From NCBI GenBank assembly GCA_007129985.1, contig SKUL01000192.1:1-33577 (forward strand): a DNA stretch of 33,577 bases, written 5' to 3'. Shown here in pieces: positions 25,644 through 33,343 of this stretch. The position numbers and the translations under genes were made by a program. The stretch comes from Flavobacteriales bacterium. Lineage in GTDB: Bacteria; Bacteroidota; Bacteroidia; Flavobacteriales_D; SKUL01. The notes under the pieces are model-generated. The model saw only the letters and a list, made by a program, of their open reading frames with translations, was not told the DNA's origin and did not search any database. How positions within the stretch are numbered: the first letter of the stretch is position 1; each line of letters opens with the position of its first letter.

Positions 25644-27074
25644 ATGTTTGACTCACAACCCAAAGTGATTGACGAAAGCCGCCAGGGTGAAGCAATTGCC
25701 CTTGACAGCTCTCCTGATAGCGGAAAAAAGCTTTACATTGAAAGCTACGGCTGCCAGATGAATTTTTCCGACAGCGAAATCGTAGCATCCATCTTAACCG
25801 GTGCGGGATATTCTACCACCCGCGACGAGCAGGAAGCCGAAGTAGTCCTTATTAATACCTGCTCCATCCGCGATAACGCAGAGCAGAGGGTTCGGAATCG
25901 CCTGCATCATTTTCACGCGAGAAAACGCCGGCAGCCCGGACTGGTTGTGGGTATTTTGGGATGCATGGCAGAGCGGCTTAAGTCTACATTGCTCGAAGAA
26001 GAAAAAATTGTGGACCTCGTTGTGGGCCCCGACGCCTATCGCGACCTTCCCAACCTCATCGGCGAGGTAGAAAGCGGGCAAAAAGCTGTAAACGTGTTGC
26101 TCTCCAGAGAGGAAACCTACGCAGATATCAGCCCGGTGCGCCTCGACCAGAACGGAGTTACCGGATTTATCTCCATCATGCGTGGCTGCGACAATATGTG
26201 CTCCTTTTGCGTGGTGCCTTTTACCCGTGGCCGGGAGCGAAGCCGAAACCCCGAAACCATTGTGCACGAAGCAAAATACATGTTTGACCAGGGCTATCGC
26301 GAGGTAACACTGCTGGGGCAGAATGTGGATTCCTACCGATGGAACATCACCAAAAAGAACGAGGTCATTGACCCCGAACAACCCACCGTAAACTTTGCTC
26401 AGCTGCTCGAGAAAGTTGCTTTGGCCGTGCCCGAAATGCGCATTCGTTTCTCCACAAGTCACCCAAAAGACATGACCGACGATGTGCTCGAAACCATGGC
26501 GAAGTACCATAACATTTGCAAGTACATCCACCTGCCGGTGCAATCGGGCAGCACTTCAGTGTTGAAGCGCATGAACCGGGGATACAGCCGTGAATGGTAT
26601 TTGAACCGCATCGCTGCCATTCGTCGGATTATGCCTGATTGCGCCATCAGCACAGATATTATTGCGGGCTTTTGCGGCGAAACTGATGCCGAGCACGCCG
26701 ATACCATCAGCCTGATGCGCAATGTGGCCTACGATTTTGCGTACATGTTTAAGTACTCTGAGCGTCCGCGAACGCTGGCTGAAAGAAAATTTGAAGACGA
26801 TGTTCCTGAGGAAGTGAAACAGCGCCGGCTGGAAGAAATCATTGAACTTCAGATGGAAAACGGAAAAGCCAGCAACGAGCGTGCTGTGGGCAAAACCTTT
26901 GAGGTACTGGTTGAGGGGCCGTCAAAAAAATCGGATGCAGAATGGTGCGGCCGAAATTCGCAAAACGCCATGGTGGTTTTCCCCAAGGGAGATTTTGAGA
27001 AAGGCTCATACATCCACGTTGAGATAAACGCTTGCACTGCTGCAACGCTCAAAGGAGAAGTAGTACCGTCATGA
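25644..27074 (+). CDS. miaB: tRNA-2-methylthio-N6-dimethylallyladenosine synthase
   Basis: The 476-residue radical-SAM methylthiotransferase has three domains. The N-terminal UPF0004 domain holds the auxiliary-cluster cysteines in YGCQMN, INTCSIR and GILGCMAE. The radical-SAM domain has RGCDNMCSFC (CxxxCxxC) and PFTRGRERSR. A C-terminal TRAM domain (VGKTFEVLVEG ... GRNSQNAMVVF) binds tRNA. It adds a methylthio group to i6A37 of tRNAs reading UNN codons. The TRAM ending and the sequence NTCSIRDNAE favour MiaB over MtaB or RimO. The stop overlaps the next gene's ATG (ATGA), so the two are translationally coupled. It is divergent from topA. Confidence 0.95.
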   Translation: MFDSQPKVIDESRQGEAIALDSSPDSGKKLYIESYGCQMNFSDSEIVASILTGAGYSTTRDEQEAEVVLINTCSIRDNAEQRVRNRLHHFHARKRRQPGLVVGILGCMAERLKSTLLEEEKIVDLVVGPDAYRDLPNLIGEVESGQKAVNVLLSREETYADISPVRLDQNGVTGFISIMRGCDNMCSFCVVPFTRGRERSRNPETIVHEAKYMFDQGYREVTLLGQNVDSYRWNITKKNEVIDPEQPTVNFAQLLEKVALAVPEMRIRFSTSHPKDMTDDVLETMAKYHNICKYIHLPVQSGSTSVLKRMNRGYSREWYLNRIAAIRRIMPDCAISTDIIAGFCGETDAEHADTISLMRNVAYDFAYMFKYSERPRTLAERKFEDDVPEEVKQRRLEEIIELQMENGKASNERAVGKTFEVLVEGPSKKSDAEWCGRNSQNAMVVFPKGDFEKGSYIHVEINACTAATLKGEVVPS

Positions 27075-28291
27075 ACATTCAGCAGATTAAACAGCGCTTT
27101 GGGATTATCGGCAACAGCCCCCAGCTGAACCGCGCCATTGAGGTAGCCATGCAGGTTGCTCCTACCGACCTCGCTGTGCTGATTACCGGCGAAAGCGGAA
27201 CCGGAAAAGAGGTGATGCCGCAAATCATTCACCACCTGAGTGCCAGAAAACACAAAGAGTATATTGCGGTAAACTGCGGTGCCATTCCCGAAGGAACCAT
27301 TGACAGCGAGCTTTTTGGACACGAAAAAGGCTCCTTTACCGGTGCGCACGACTCCCGCAAAGGATATTTTGAAGTGGCCAATGGCGGTACCATCTTTTTG
27401 GATGAAGTAGCAGAACTCCCGCTGCAAACACAGGTGCGCCTGCTGCGTGTGCTCGAAACCGGTGAGTTTATGAAGGTGGGAAGCTCCAAAGTGATTAAAA
27501 CCGACGTGCGAGTAACCGCTGCCACCAATGTAAACGTACTTGAAGCCATTCGGAAAGGGCGTTTTCGCGAAGACCTTTATTACAGGCTGAACACCGTTCC
27601 CATCCACCTGCCATCACTGCGACAGAGGAAAGAGGACGTCCATCTCATCTTCAGAAAATTTGCGGCCGATTTTGCAGACAAATACAAAATGCCCGGCATA
27701 CAACTAAGTCCGGAAGCGGTAACCATGCTTGAGAACTACAACTGGCCGGGTAATATCCGTCAGTTAAAGAATATCACCGAGCAGATATCGGTTATTGAGG
27801 AAGAGCGCATGATAACGCCCGAAATGTTGATGCGCTACCTGCCCGATTCGCAAGCCTCGCTCCTACCGGCCGTTGTGAGCAGCGAACAATCGGGTGGAGA
27901 TTTCAGCGAGCGCGAGATTTTATACAAGGTGCTTTTCGACATGAAATCGGATTTGCATGATTTGAAAAAACTGGTGCTCGGCATTATGCAGGATGGCGGC
28001 CAGCCCGACAAGGAAGACATGGCGCTTATCAAAAAGCTGTATCAGTCAGAAGACGGGTGGAAATCCCTTGAGCCCTCGCAAGCGGAAGTAAGTCGGGAAC
28101 GCGATGAACCTTATGAGCGCTTCCCGGAGCCCATCGAAATTGAGGAATCACTTTCGCTGGAAGCCACAGAGCGTGAATTGATTAAAAAGGCGCTTAAGAA
28201 ACACAACAACAAGCGAAAAGACGCGGCACGGGAGTTGGGAATCAGCGAGCGCACCCTCTACCGAAAAATAAAGGAGTACGACCTCAACTAG
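27071..28291 (+). CDS. Sigma-54-dependent transcriptional activator without receiver domain
   Basis: The 406-residue protein starts at the ATG overlapping the miaB stop (27071). The AAA+ domain fills about residues 15-240: Walker A GESGTGKE, the sigma-54 contact loop GSFTGA (Ser for the usual Ala), Walker B GGTIFLDEVAEL and arginine-finger region RFREDLYYRLN. A Fis-type helix-turn-helix is at the C terminus (DAARELGISERTLYRKIKEY). No N-terminal receiver, GAF or PAS domain precedes the AAA+ part, so phosphorelay control is unlikely. A linker of about 100 residues separates AAA+ and HTH and contains a charged helical stretch (VLFDMKSDLHDLKKLVL). Its targets are unknown. lptE follows after 6 bases. 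Confidence 0.9.
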   Translation: MNIQQIKQRFGIIGNSPQLNRAIEVAMQVAPTDLAVLITGESGTGKEVMPQIIHHLSARKHKEYIAVNCGAIPEGTIDSELFGHEKGSFTGAHDSRKGYFEVANGGTIFLDEVAELPLQTQVRLLRVLETGEFMKVGSSKVIKTDVRVTAATNVNVLEAIRKGRFREDLYYRLNTVPIHLPSLRQRKEDVHLIFRKFAADFADKYKMPGIQLSPEAVTMLENYNWPGNIRQLKNITEQISVIEEERMITPEMLMRYLPDSQASLLPAVVSSEQSGGDFSEREILYKVLFDMKSDLHDLKKLVLGIMQDGGQPDKEDMALIKKLYQSEDGWKSLEPSQAEVSRERDEPYERFPEPIEIEESLSLEATERELIKKALKKHNNKRKDAARELGISERTLYRKIKEYDLN

Positions 28292-28297
28292 GGCCCT

Positions 28298-28810
28298 ATG
28301 CAACGACCGCTCTTCCTTATTCTACTCATGCTTTTTGCAGCAGGATTTCTCTCTGACTGCAAAGTGAATTATTCTTTTACCGGGGCGGATATTCCCGCAG
28401 ATGCCAGGACTTTTTCGGTAGAGACTTTTACTGTTATTGCACCACTGGCCGACCCTACTTACGGACTCACCATTACGGAGGAATTGAAAGAACTCATCCT
28501 CGGTCAAAGCCGTTTGGATTTGGTGGTTGCCGAAGGAGACCTGCAGTTTGAGGGTTCGGTAACTGGCTACAATGTGGCACCGGCTGCGATTGCAGCAGAT
28601 GAATTTGCCGAAATCAACCGCCTCACCATCACCATCAAGGTGTCGTACGTTAATACCTTTGAAGAGGAGAAGAATTTTGACCGGACTTTTAGCCGATTTG
28701 CGGATTTCCCCACCACACAAGATTTGCAGGATGTTGAAGCTGCACTGATTGAGGAAATCAATTTTCAGCTCACACAAGATATCTTTGACGCATCACTCGG
28801 AAGCTGGTAA
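28298..28810 (+). CDS. lptE: LPS assembly lipoprotein LptE
   Basis: The 170-residue protein has a lipoprotein-like N terminus, MQRPLFLILLMLFAAGFLSDC, followed by KVNYSFTGADIP, the start pattern of Bacteroidota LptE. LptE plugs the LptD barrel in the outer membrane and helps place lipopolysaccharide on the surface. The rest alternates beta strands and helices (LQFEGSVTGYNV), as in the family. Asp at the -1 position of the lipobox is unusual, since Gly, Ala or Ser is the norm there. It lies 6 bases after the sigma-54 activator, and its TAA shares its last A with the ATG of the next gene. Confidence 0.85.
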   Translation: MQRPLFLILLMLFAAGFLSDCKVNYSFTGADIPADARTFSVETFTVIAPLADPTYGLTITEELKELILGQSRLDLVVAEGDLQFEGSVTGYNVAPAAIAADEFAEINRLTITIKVSYVNTFEEEKNFDRTFSRFADFPTTQDLQDVEAALIEEINFQLTQDIFDASLGSW

Positions 28811-29724
28811 TGAACACTGCTGAAATAAATGAACTGATTGCCCAACCCGCCAAAGTTCGCGGCGAGCATACTGAGCCGATGCGACAATTGATGGAAACCT
28901 ATCCATGGTGCCAGTCCTTTCAGTTGCTTTACGCAAAGGCTCTGAAAACCGCTGATGACCCTGCATTCAGCCAGCAACTCAAGCGCACTGCGGTGTACGC
29001 ATCAGACAGAAAAGTGCTCTACCGCCTCATTATGCAGACCGCACTGCGCGAAACCATTGCCAAAATTGAGGAAGCCACGCTTGAAAGGCCCTTAGCCGAG
29101 CCCGAAATCAACATTCCAAAAGCAGAGCCCTTAACTCCCGAAGTGAGTGAGCAAATCCCGGAAGAAACTCCGGCTGCAACTCCGGAGCAACCCGAAGTGG
29201 CTGAAGAAACCCGCGAGCAAGTTGAAAAGGCTCAATCAGCAGAATCCATTGATGCCACCAACCTCGAAATAGAGGTACTGAAAGAAGTGGCGGCCCTCGC
29301 CTATCAGCGTGAATTGGAATCGGCCATTCAAGAGGAGAGCGAAACGCCTGCTGTGCCTGTTCCACCTGCCCCCCGGAAACCAACTTCGTTTCTCGATTTT
29401 ATTTCGGGGGGAAGTGCATCAACGTCGGATACTCCCTCCGAAAGTGAAGCTGATACCTCAAGCCTGATTGACCGCTTTATTCAGAACGAACCCAAAATTG
29501 AGCGAAAAAAGGCCTCGTTCTTCTCGCCCATAAACATGGGAAAAATGAGTCTGGCAGACGACAGCGACATTGTATCTGAAACGCTGGCAAACATTTACGC
29601 CAAGCAAGGAGACCTTGCCCGGGCAAAAAAAGCATACGAACAGCTGGCATTGAAATATCCCGAAAAAAGTGTTTACTTTGCCGGCCTTATTGAAAAACTG
29701 GACGAGTCCAAACCAAAAAAGTAA
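28810..29724 (+). CDS. Uncharacterised protein with C-terminal TPR-like helices
   Basis: The 304-residue protein has no signal peptide or membrane helix. It starts with a helical region (residues 1-95, including METYPWCQSFQLLYAKAL), then has a long Pro/Glu/Thr/Ser-rich, probably disordered, segment (about 95-230, with EIPEETPAATPEQPE-like runs). It ends with a tetratricopeptide-like pair of helices (ETLANIYAKQGDLARAKKAYEQLALKYP). I do not recognise a specific function. The ATG overlaps the lptE stop, and secG begins 3 bases after its end, so it belongs to this envelope operon. A scaffold or assembly role with LptE or SecG is possible but not shown. Confidence 0.75.
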   Translation: MNTAEINELIAQPAKVRGEHTEPMRQLMETYPWCQSFQLLYAKALKTADDPAFSQQLKRTAVYASDRKVLYRLIMQTALRETIAKIEEATLERPLAEPEINIPKAEPLTPEVSEQIPEETPAATPEQPEVAEETREQVEKAQSAESIDATNLEIEVLKEVAALAYQRELESAIQEESETPAVPVPPAPRKPTSFLDFISGGSASTSDTPSESEADTSSLIDRFIQNEPKIERKKASFFSPINMGKMSLADDSDIVSETLANIYAKQGDLARAKKAYEQLALKYPEKSVYFAGLIEKLDESKPKK

Positions 29725-29727
29725 ACC

Positions 29728-30012
29728 ATGTCGGTATTTATCGGAGTCTTGATTATCCTTGTGTGTGTGTTCCTTGTGTTGGTGATTTTGGTTCAAAACC
29801 CTAAGGGTGGTGGCCTTTCATCAGAGTTTGGAAGCGCCAATCAAATTGGTGGTGTACGCAAAACAGCCGACTTTCTCGAGAAAGCAACCTGGGGCCTCGC
29901 CATTGGGCTGGTAGTATTGAGCCTCGTGGCCGCAGCAGTGCAAGACAGCGCAAGTAGCCGTCAGTTTATTGACGAGCCGGTTCCCACTCAACAGCCTGCC
30001 CCTGAAGAATAG
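29728..30012 (+). CDS. secG: Protein translocase subunit SecG
   Basis: The 94-residue protein has two transmembrane helices, VFIGVLIILVCVFLVLVILV at the N terminus and LAIGLVVLSLVAAAV near 55-70. The loop between has the SecG signature NPKGGGLSSEFG. SecG aids SecYE-dependent export at the inner membrane. The C-terminal tail is acidic and rich in Gln and Pro, longer than the minimal SecG core. It lies 3 bases after the TPR-like gene and is followed by a strong hairpin terminator, so it is the last gene of the miaB-to-secG run. Confidence 0.93.
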   Translation: MSVFIGVLIILVCVFLVLVILVQNPKGGGLSSEFGSANQIGGVRKTADFLEKATWGLAIGLVVLSLVAAAVQDSASSRQFIDEPVPTQQPAPEE

Positions 30013-30039
30013 CAGGAAGCACAACCTGAAAGAAACTGA

Positions 30040-30078
30040 CAAAATGCCCGTCTGACCTGACGGGCATTTTGCTTTTTA
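30040..30078 (+). terminator. Terminator after secG
   Basis: A perfect 13-bp stem (CAAAATGCCCGTC with GACGGGCATTTTG) with a 6-base loop TGACCT is followed by a T-rich stretch. It lies 27 bases after the secG stop and separates the secG operon from groESL. Confidence 0.85.
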
Positions 30079-30155
30079 TGCCCCTTCGTCACCATCAACT
30101 GACCAATTTGCAGTTTACAGCCATTGGCACAAAATGTGACCACCGTGCGGTGACA

Positions 30156-30173
30156 TTAAACAACAATGTTTAA
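30156..30173. promoter_or_regulatory. Perfect palindrome upstream of groES (candidate operator)
   Basis: TTAAACA (30156-30162), spacer ACAA and TGTTTAA (30167-30173) form an exact inverted repeat ending 21 bases before the groES ATG. It is not the CIRCE element (TTAGCACTC-N9-GAGTGCTAA). Just upstream, GTGAC occurs twice (30136-30140 and 30150-30154). A repressor site controlling groESL would fit the position. Confidence 0.45.
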
Positions 30174-30194
30174 CCCTACTAAAACGAAAAAACC

Positions 30195-30476
30195 ATGTCA
30201 GTAAACGTTAAGCCATTAGCCGACAGAGTGTTGGTAGAGCCTGCTCCGGCTGAAGAAAAAACAGCCAGCGGAATTATCATTCCCGACACGGCCAAGGAAA
30301 AGCCACAGCGCGGTACTGTTATCGCTGCAGGAAAAGGCAAGCCCGATGAGCCAATGACTGTAAAGGAAGGCGATACGGTAATGTACGGCCAATACGCCGG
30401 AACCGAAATCAAGCTCAACGGAAAGAGCTACCTGATTATGCGTGAATCAGACATTTTCGGCATCATCGAAAACTAA
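30195..30476 (+). CDS. groES: Co-chaperonin GroES
   Basis: The 93-residue length and sequence are typical of the 10-kDa chaperonin. KPLADRVLVEP starts the beta barrel, EEKTASGIIIPD is the mobile loop that docks on GroEL, and GDTVMYGQYAG and YLIMRESDIFGII end the fold. A heptamer caps the GroEL ring and closes the folding chamber. groEL follows after 47 bases and they are surely one operon. Upstream, after the secG terminator, lies a 116-base leader region holding a perfect palindrome. I could not find a clear TAnnTTTG box there. Confidence 0.97.
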   Translation: MSVNVKPLADRVLVEPAPAEEKTASGIIIPDTAKEKPQRGTVIAAGKGKPDEPMTVKEGDTVMYGQYAGTEIKLNGKSYLIMRESDIFGIIEN

Positions 30477-30523
30477 TCTGAACCCAATCCATTCAAGTTA
30501 AATCACTTAAAAAGCATACAACA

Positions 30524-32152
30524 ATGGCTAAGAACATCACTTTTGACCTCGACGCAAGGGACAAACTCAAAAAAGGAGTGGACGCCCTCGCCAATGCCGT
30601 GAAAGTAACCCTCGGCCCCAAAGGTCGCAACGTAGTAATTGACAAAAAATTCGGAGCACCCAGCATCACCAAGGACGGTGTTACCGTAGCCCGTGAAATT
30701 GAACTCGAAGACGCCATCGAAAACATGGGCGCACAAATGGTAAAAGAGGTGGCCTCAAAAACTGCCGACATTGCCGGCGACGGAACCACCACTGCAACCG
30801 TTCTCGCTCAGTCAATCGTGAAAGGTGGACTCAAGAACGTGGCTGCCGGTGCCAATCCTATGGACCTGAAGCGCGGAATTGACCTCGCTGTGAGCGCAGT
30901 TGCTGCCGAGCTGAAAAACATCAGCAAAGAGGTAGGCGAAGACAACTCAAAAATTGAGCAAGTTGCAACCATCTCTGCCAACAACGACAAGACCATCGGT
31001 AAACTGATTGCCGAGGCCATGGAGAAAGTGAAGAAAGAAGGTGTAATCACCGTTGAGGAAGCAAAAGGTACCGAAACTTACGTTGATGTAGTGGAAGGTA
31101 TGCAGTTTGACCGCGGTTACCTCTCTCCTTACTTCGTGACCAACAGCGAGAAAATGATTGCCGATTTGGACAATCCTTTTATCCTGATTTACGACAAGAA
31201 GATTTCGGTGATGAAAGACCTGCTTCCCATTCTGGAAAAAGCAGCACAAACCGGTCGTCCGCTGTTGATTATCTCTGAGGATGTTGAAGGCGAAGCGCTG
31301 GCTACTCTGGTAGTGAACAAAATCCGTGGCTCGCTGAAAATTGCGGCCGTGAAAGCACCGGGTTTTGGAGACCGTCGCAAAGCCATGCTCGAAGATATCG
31401 CCATCCTTACCGGTGGAACTGTAATCTCAGAAGAGCAAGGCCGTCGTTTGGAAGATGCCAGCCTCGCCGACCTCGGTCAGTGCGAAAAGGTGAGCATTGA
31501 CAAAGACAACACCACCATCGTAAACGGTGTGGGCGAGAAAACCGCTATTGAGGCCCGCGTAAACCAAATCAAAGCACAAATCGAAACCACCACCAGCGAC
31601 TACGACAAAGAAAAGTTGCAGGAGCGTTTGGCCAAACTGGCCGGTGGTGTGGCTGTGCTTTATGTTGGAGCCGCCTCTGAGGTTGAAATGAAGGAGAAAA
31701 AAGACCGCGTTGATGATGCTTTGCACGCAACCCGCGCTGCTGTAGAGGAAGGCATCATCCCCGGTGGTGGAGTAGCCTTTATCCGCGCTATTGATGCACT
31801 TGAGAAAATCAACGGAGAGAACGCCGATCAGAACACAGGTGTTGCCATTGTTCGCCGTGCGCTTGAGGAGCCCCTTCGTCAGATTGTAGCCAACGCCGGT
31901 GGCGAAGGTTCAATCGTGATTCAGAAAGTACGCGAAGGAAAAGATGACTTTGGTTTCAACGCACACACCGAAGTGTATGAAAACCTTCTTGCTGCCGGTG
32001 TGATTGACCCCACCAAAGTGGCGCGTGTGGCTATTGAGAATGCCGGTTCTATCGCCGGAATGCTCCTTACCACCGAGTGTGTGATTTCTGACATCCCCGA
32101 AGAAAACCCTGCACCCCCAATGGGTGGCGGCGGAATGCCGGGCATGATGTAA
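30524..32152 (+). CDS. groEL: Chaperonin GroEL
   Basis: The 542-residue protein has the standard GroEL pattern: MAKNITFDLDARDKLKKGVD, GPKGRNVVIDKKFGAPSITKDGVTVA in the equatorial domain, the ATP-site GDGTTTATVLA, and the C-terminal GGM-rich tail (MGGGGMPGMM). Two stacked heptamers fold client proteins in ATP-driven cycles with GroES. The codon choice looks more biased than in neighbours (many GCC, ACC, AAC), as expected for a highly expressed gene. A hairpin terminator follows its stop. Confidence 0.98.
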   Translation: MAKNITFDLDARDKLKKGVDALANAVKVTLGPKGRNVVIDKKFGAPSITKDGVTVAREIELEDAIENMGAQMVKEVASKTADIAGDGTTTATVLAQSIVKGGLKNVAAGANPMDLKRGIDLAVSAVAAELKNISKEVGEDNSKIEQVATISANNDKTIGKLIAEAMEKVKKEGVITVEEAKGTETYVDVVEGMQFDRGYLSPYFVTNSEKMIADLDNPFILIYDKKISVMKDLLPILEKAAQTGRPLLIISEDVEGEALATLVVNKIRGSLKIAAVKAPGFGDRRKAMLEDIAILTGGTVISEEQGRRLEDASLADLGQCEKVSIDKDNTTIVNGVGEKTAIEARVNQIKAQIETTTSDYDKEKLQERLAKLAGGVAVLYVGAASEVEMKEKKDRVDDALHATRAAVEEGIIPGGGVAFIRAIDALEKINGENADQNTGVAIVRRALEEPLRQIVANAGGEGSIVIQKVREGKDDFGFNAHTEVYENLLAAGVIDPTKVARVAIENAGSIAGMLLTTECVISDIPEENPAPPMGGGGMPGMM

Positions 32153-32172
32153 TCATCACGCATCAGACATTT

Positions 32173-32206
32173 AAAAAGGCTGCTCGTTTTGGGCAGCCTT
32201 TTTTAT
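32173..32206. terminator. Bidirectional terminator between groEL and the CDF gene
   Basis: A stem AAAAAGGCTGC with GCAGCCTTTTT is closed by a short GT-rich loop. A run on one side and T run on the other let it work in both directions. The T run overlaps the stop codon of the minus-strand CDF gene, so it would end both convergent genes. Confidence 0.8.
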
Positions 32207-33207
32207 TCATACTTTAACGATCCGTGCCGTTGGTTATTCAGCACTTCGTCTGCCGTCCAGTCTAATCGCTTTATGAATGGGTGTTTGCGAACTTCACAAT
32301 CCGATTTTGTGCAAATGCTACAGGATGTTTCGAGGCAGGGATCCACGTGGATAAACAGCTCCACTTTGCGATCGAGTTCGGTATTTACGAGCTGTTCTAT
32401 CTCATCCACCACCCGATGCCCCTCTTCCACGGTGTAATACCAAGGCAATGTCATGTGGCAATCCACGTGAAGTTGCCCGCCAAATTTGATGATGCGAAAG
32501 TTGTGAATGTCTATCCAATCGTCTTTGCGGTGTTGGCGAAGCACCGTGATAAATCGCTCTACAAGGTCGCGGTCGGTTTCGTCCATGATACCCGCCACGG
32601 CAGAACGCAACACTTTGTAGCCCATCCTAATGAGCAAAAACCCAAACAGAAGAGCTACCACATTATCGAGCCATACTTTGCCGGTGAACCAAATCAGAAA
32701 AAGTCCGACAATCATGCCCAGCGTGCTGTAGCCATCGCTGAGCAGATGCTTTCCGTCGGCCTCCATGGCTGGCGAGTGCGAAGCCCGCCCTTGCCGAATG
32801 AGCATCCAGGCCAGCAGAAAGTTCACCAATCCGGCAACGGCTGTGAGTATAATCCCTGTTCCGAGCGCTTCTACCTCATGCGGAAAAATGAGATTGTAAA
32901 CTGCTTTTCCAATGATGGTTAGTCCGGCCCCCAGAATGAGCGCACCTTCGAATCCCGAAGAGATGAACTCCATTTTACCATGACCATAGAGATGATCACT
33001 GTCACGCGGCCGCGAAGCGTAGTAGATACTGAACAATGCAACCAGTCCGGCAAGCACATTGATGACAGACTCCAGGGCGTCCGACAAGATGGCATTGGAA
33101 CCTGTGATAATCCATGCCGCGAATTTCACCACCAGCAACACGAATCCAACAGCCACAGCAAAGGCCTGTATTTTAAGGTTTTTACGACTTTGGTGAGCTT
33201 GCGACAT
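32203..33207 (-). CDS. Cation diffusion facilitator family metal transporter
   Basis: The 334-residue protein has six predicted transmembrane helices in residues 1-205, then a cytoplasmic domain of about 130 residues. The family metal site is partly visible: TM2 has SDALES (the first Asp kept, with Ser at the second position) and TM5 has HLLSD (HxxxD). HLYGHGKMEF after TM2 is the conserved loop. CDF proteins expel Zn2+, Fe2+, Mn2+ or related ions by proton exchange. An unusual C-terminal segment has four cysteines at about 291, 296, 299 and 304 with spacing C-x4-C-x2-C-x4-C. The metal cannot be fixed from sequence. It converges with groEL. Confidence 0.88.
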   Translation of the reverse strand: MSQAHQSRKNLKIQAFAVAVGFVLLVVKFAAWIITGSNAILSDALESVINVLAGLVALFSIYYASRPRDSDHLYGHGKMEFISSGFEGALILGAGLTIIGKAVYNLIFPHEVEALGTGIILTAVAGLVNFLLAWMLIRQGRASHSPAMEADGKHLLSDGYSTLGMIVGLFLIWFTGKVWLDNVVALLFGFLLIRMGYKVLRSAVAGIMDETDRDLVERFITVLRQHRKDDWIDIHNFRIIKFGGQLHVDCHMTLPWYYTVEEGHRVVDEIEQLVNTELDRKVELFIHVDPCLETSCSICTKSDCEVRKHPFIKRLDWTADEVLNNQRHGSLKYE

Positions 33208-33343
33208 GGCTCGTTAATTGGGATGCGCAAGTTACGAAAGTATTGAGGCTAGCCCTCCTTAAGAAGCCACGGGTTTACCCAAGGCATGGAACATCAATGA
33301 ACTACAAAAACCATTTCATTTCTGCGTAAATTTGTGCGAGCCA

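Noticed and set aside
25794..26543. A 249-residue open frame on the minus strand
   Set aside because: Antisense to miaB, whose Fe-S cysteines and radical-SAM motif are complete; His-rich translation typical of a shadow frame.
26849..27607. A 252-residue open frame on the minus strand
   Set aside because: Antisense to the miaB end and the sigma-54 activator AAA+ domain; no recognisable motif.
30079..30194. A CIRCE element for HrcA before groES
   Set aside because: Neither TTAGCACTC nor GAGTGCTAA is present; only a different palindrome is seen.
32281..32922. A 213-residue open frame on the plus strand
   Set aside because: Antisense to the CDF transporter; no coherent membrane or domain pattern.
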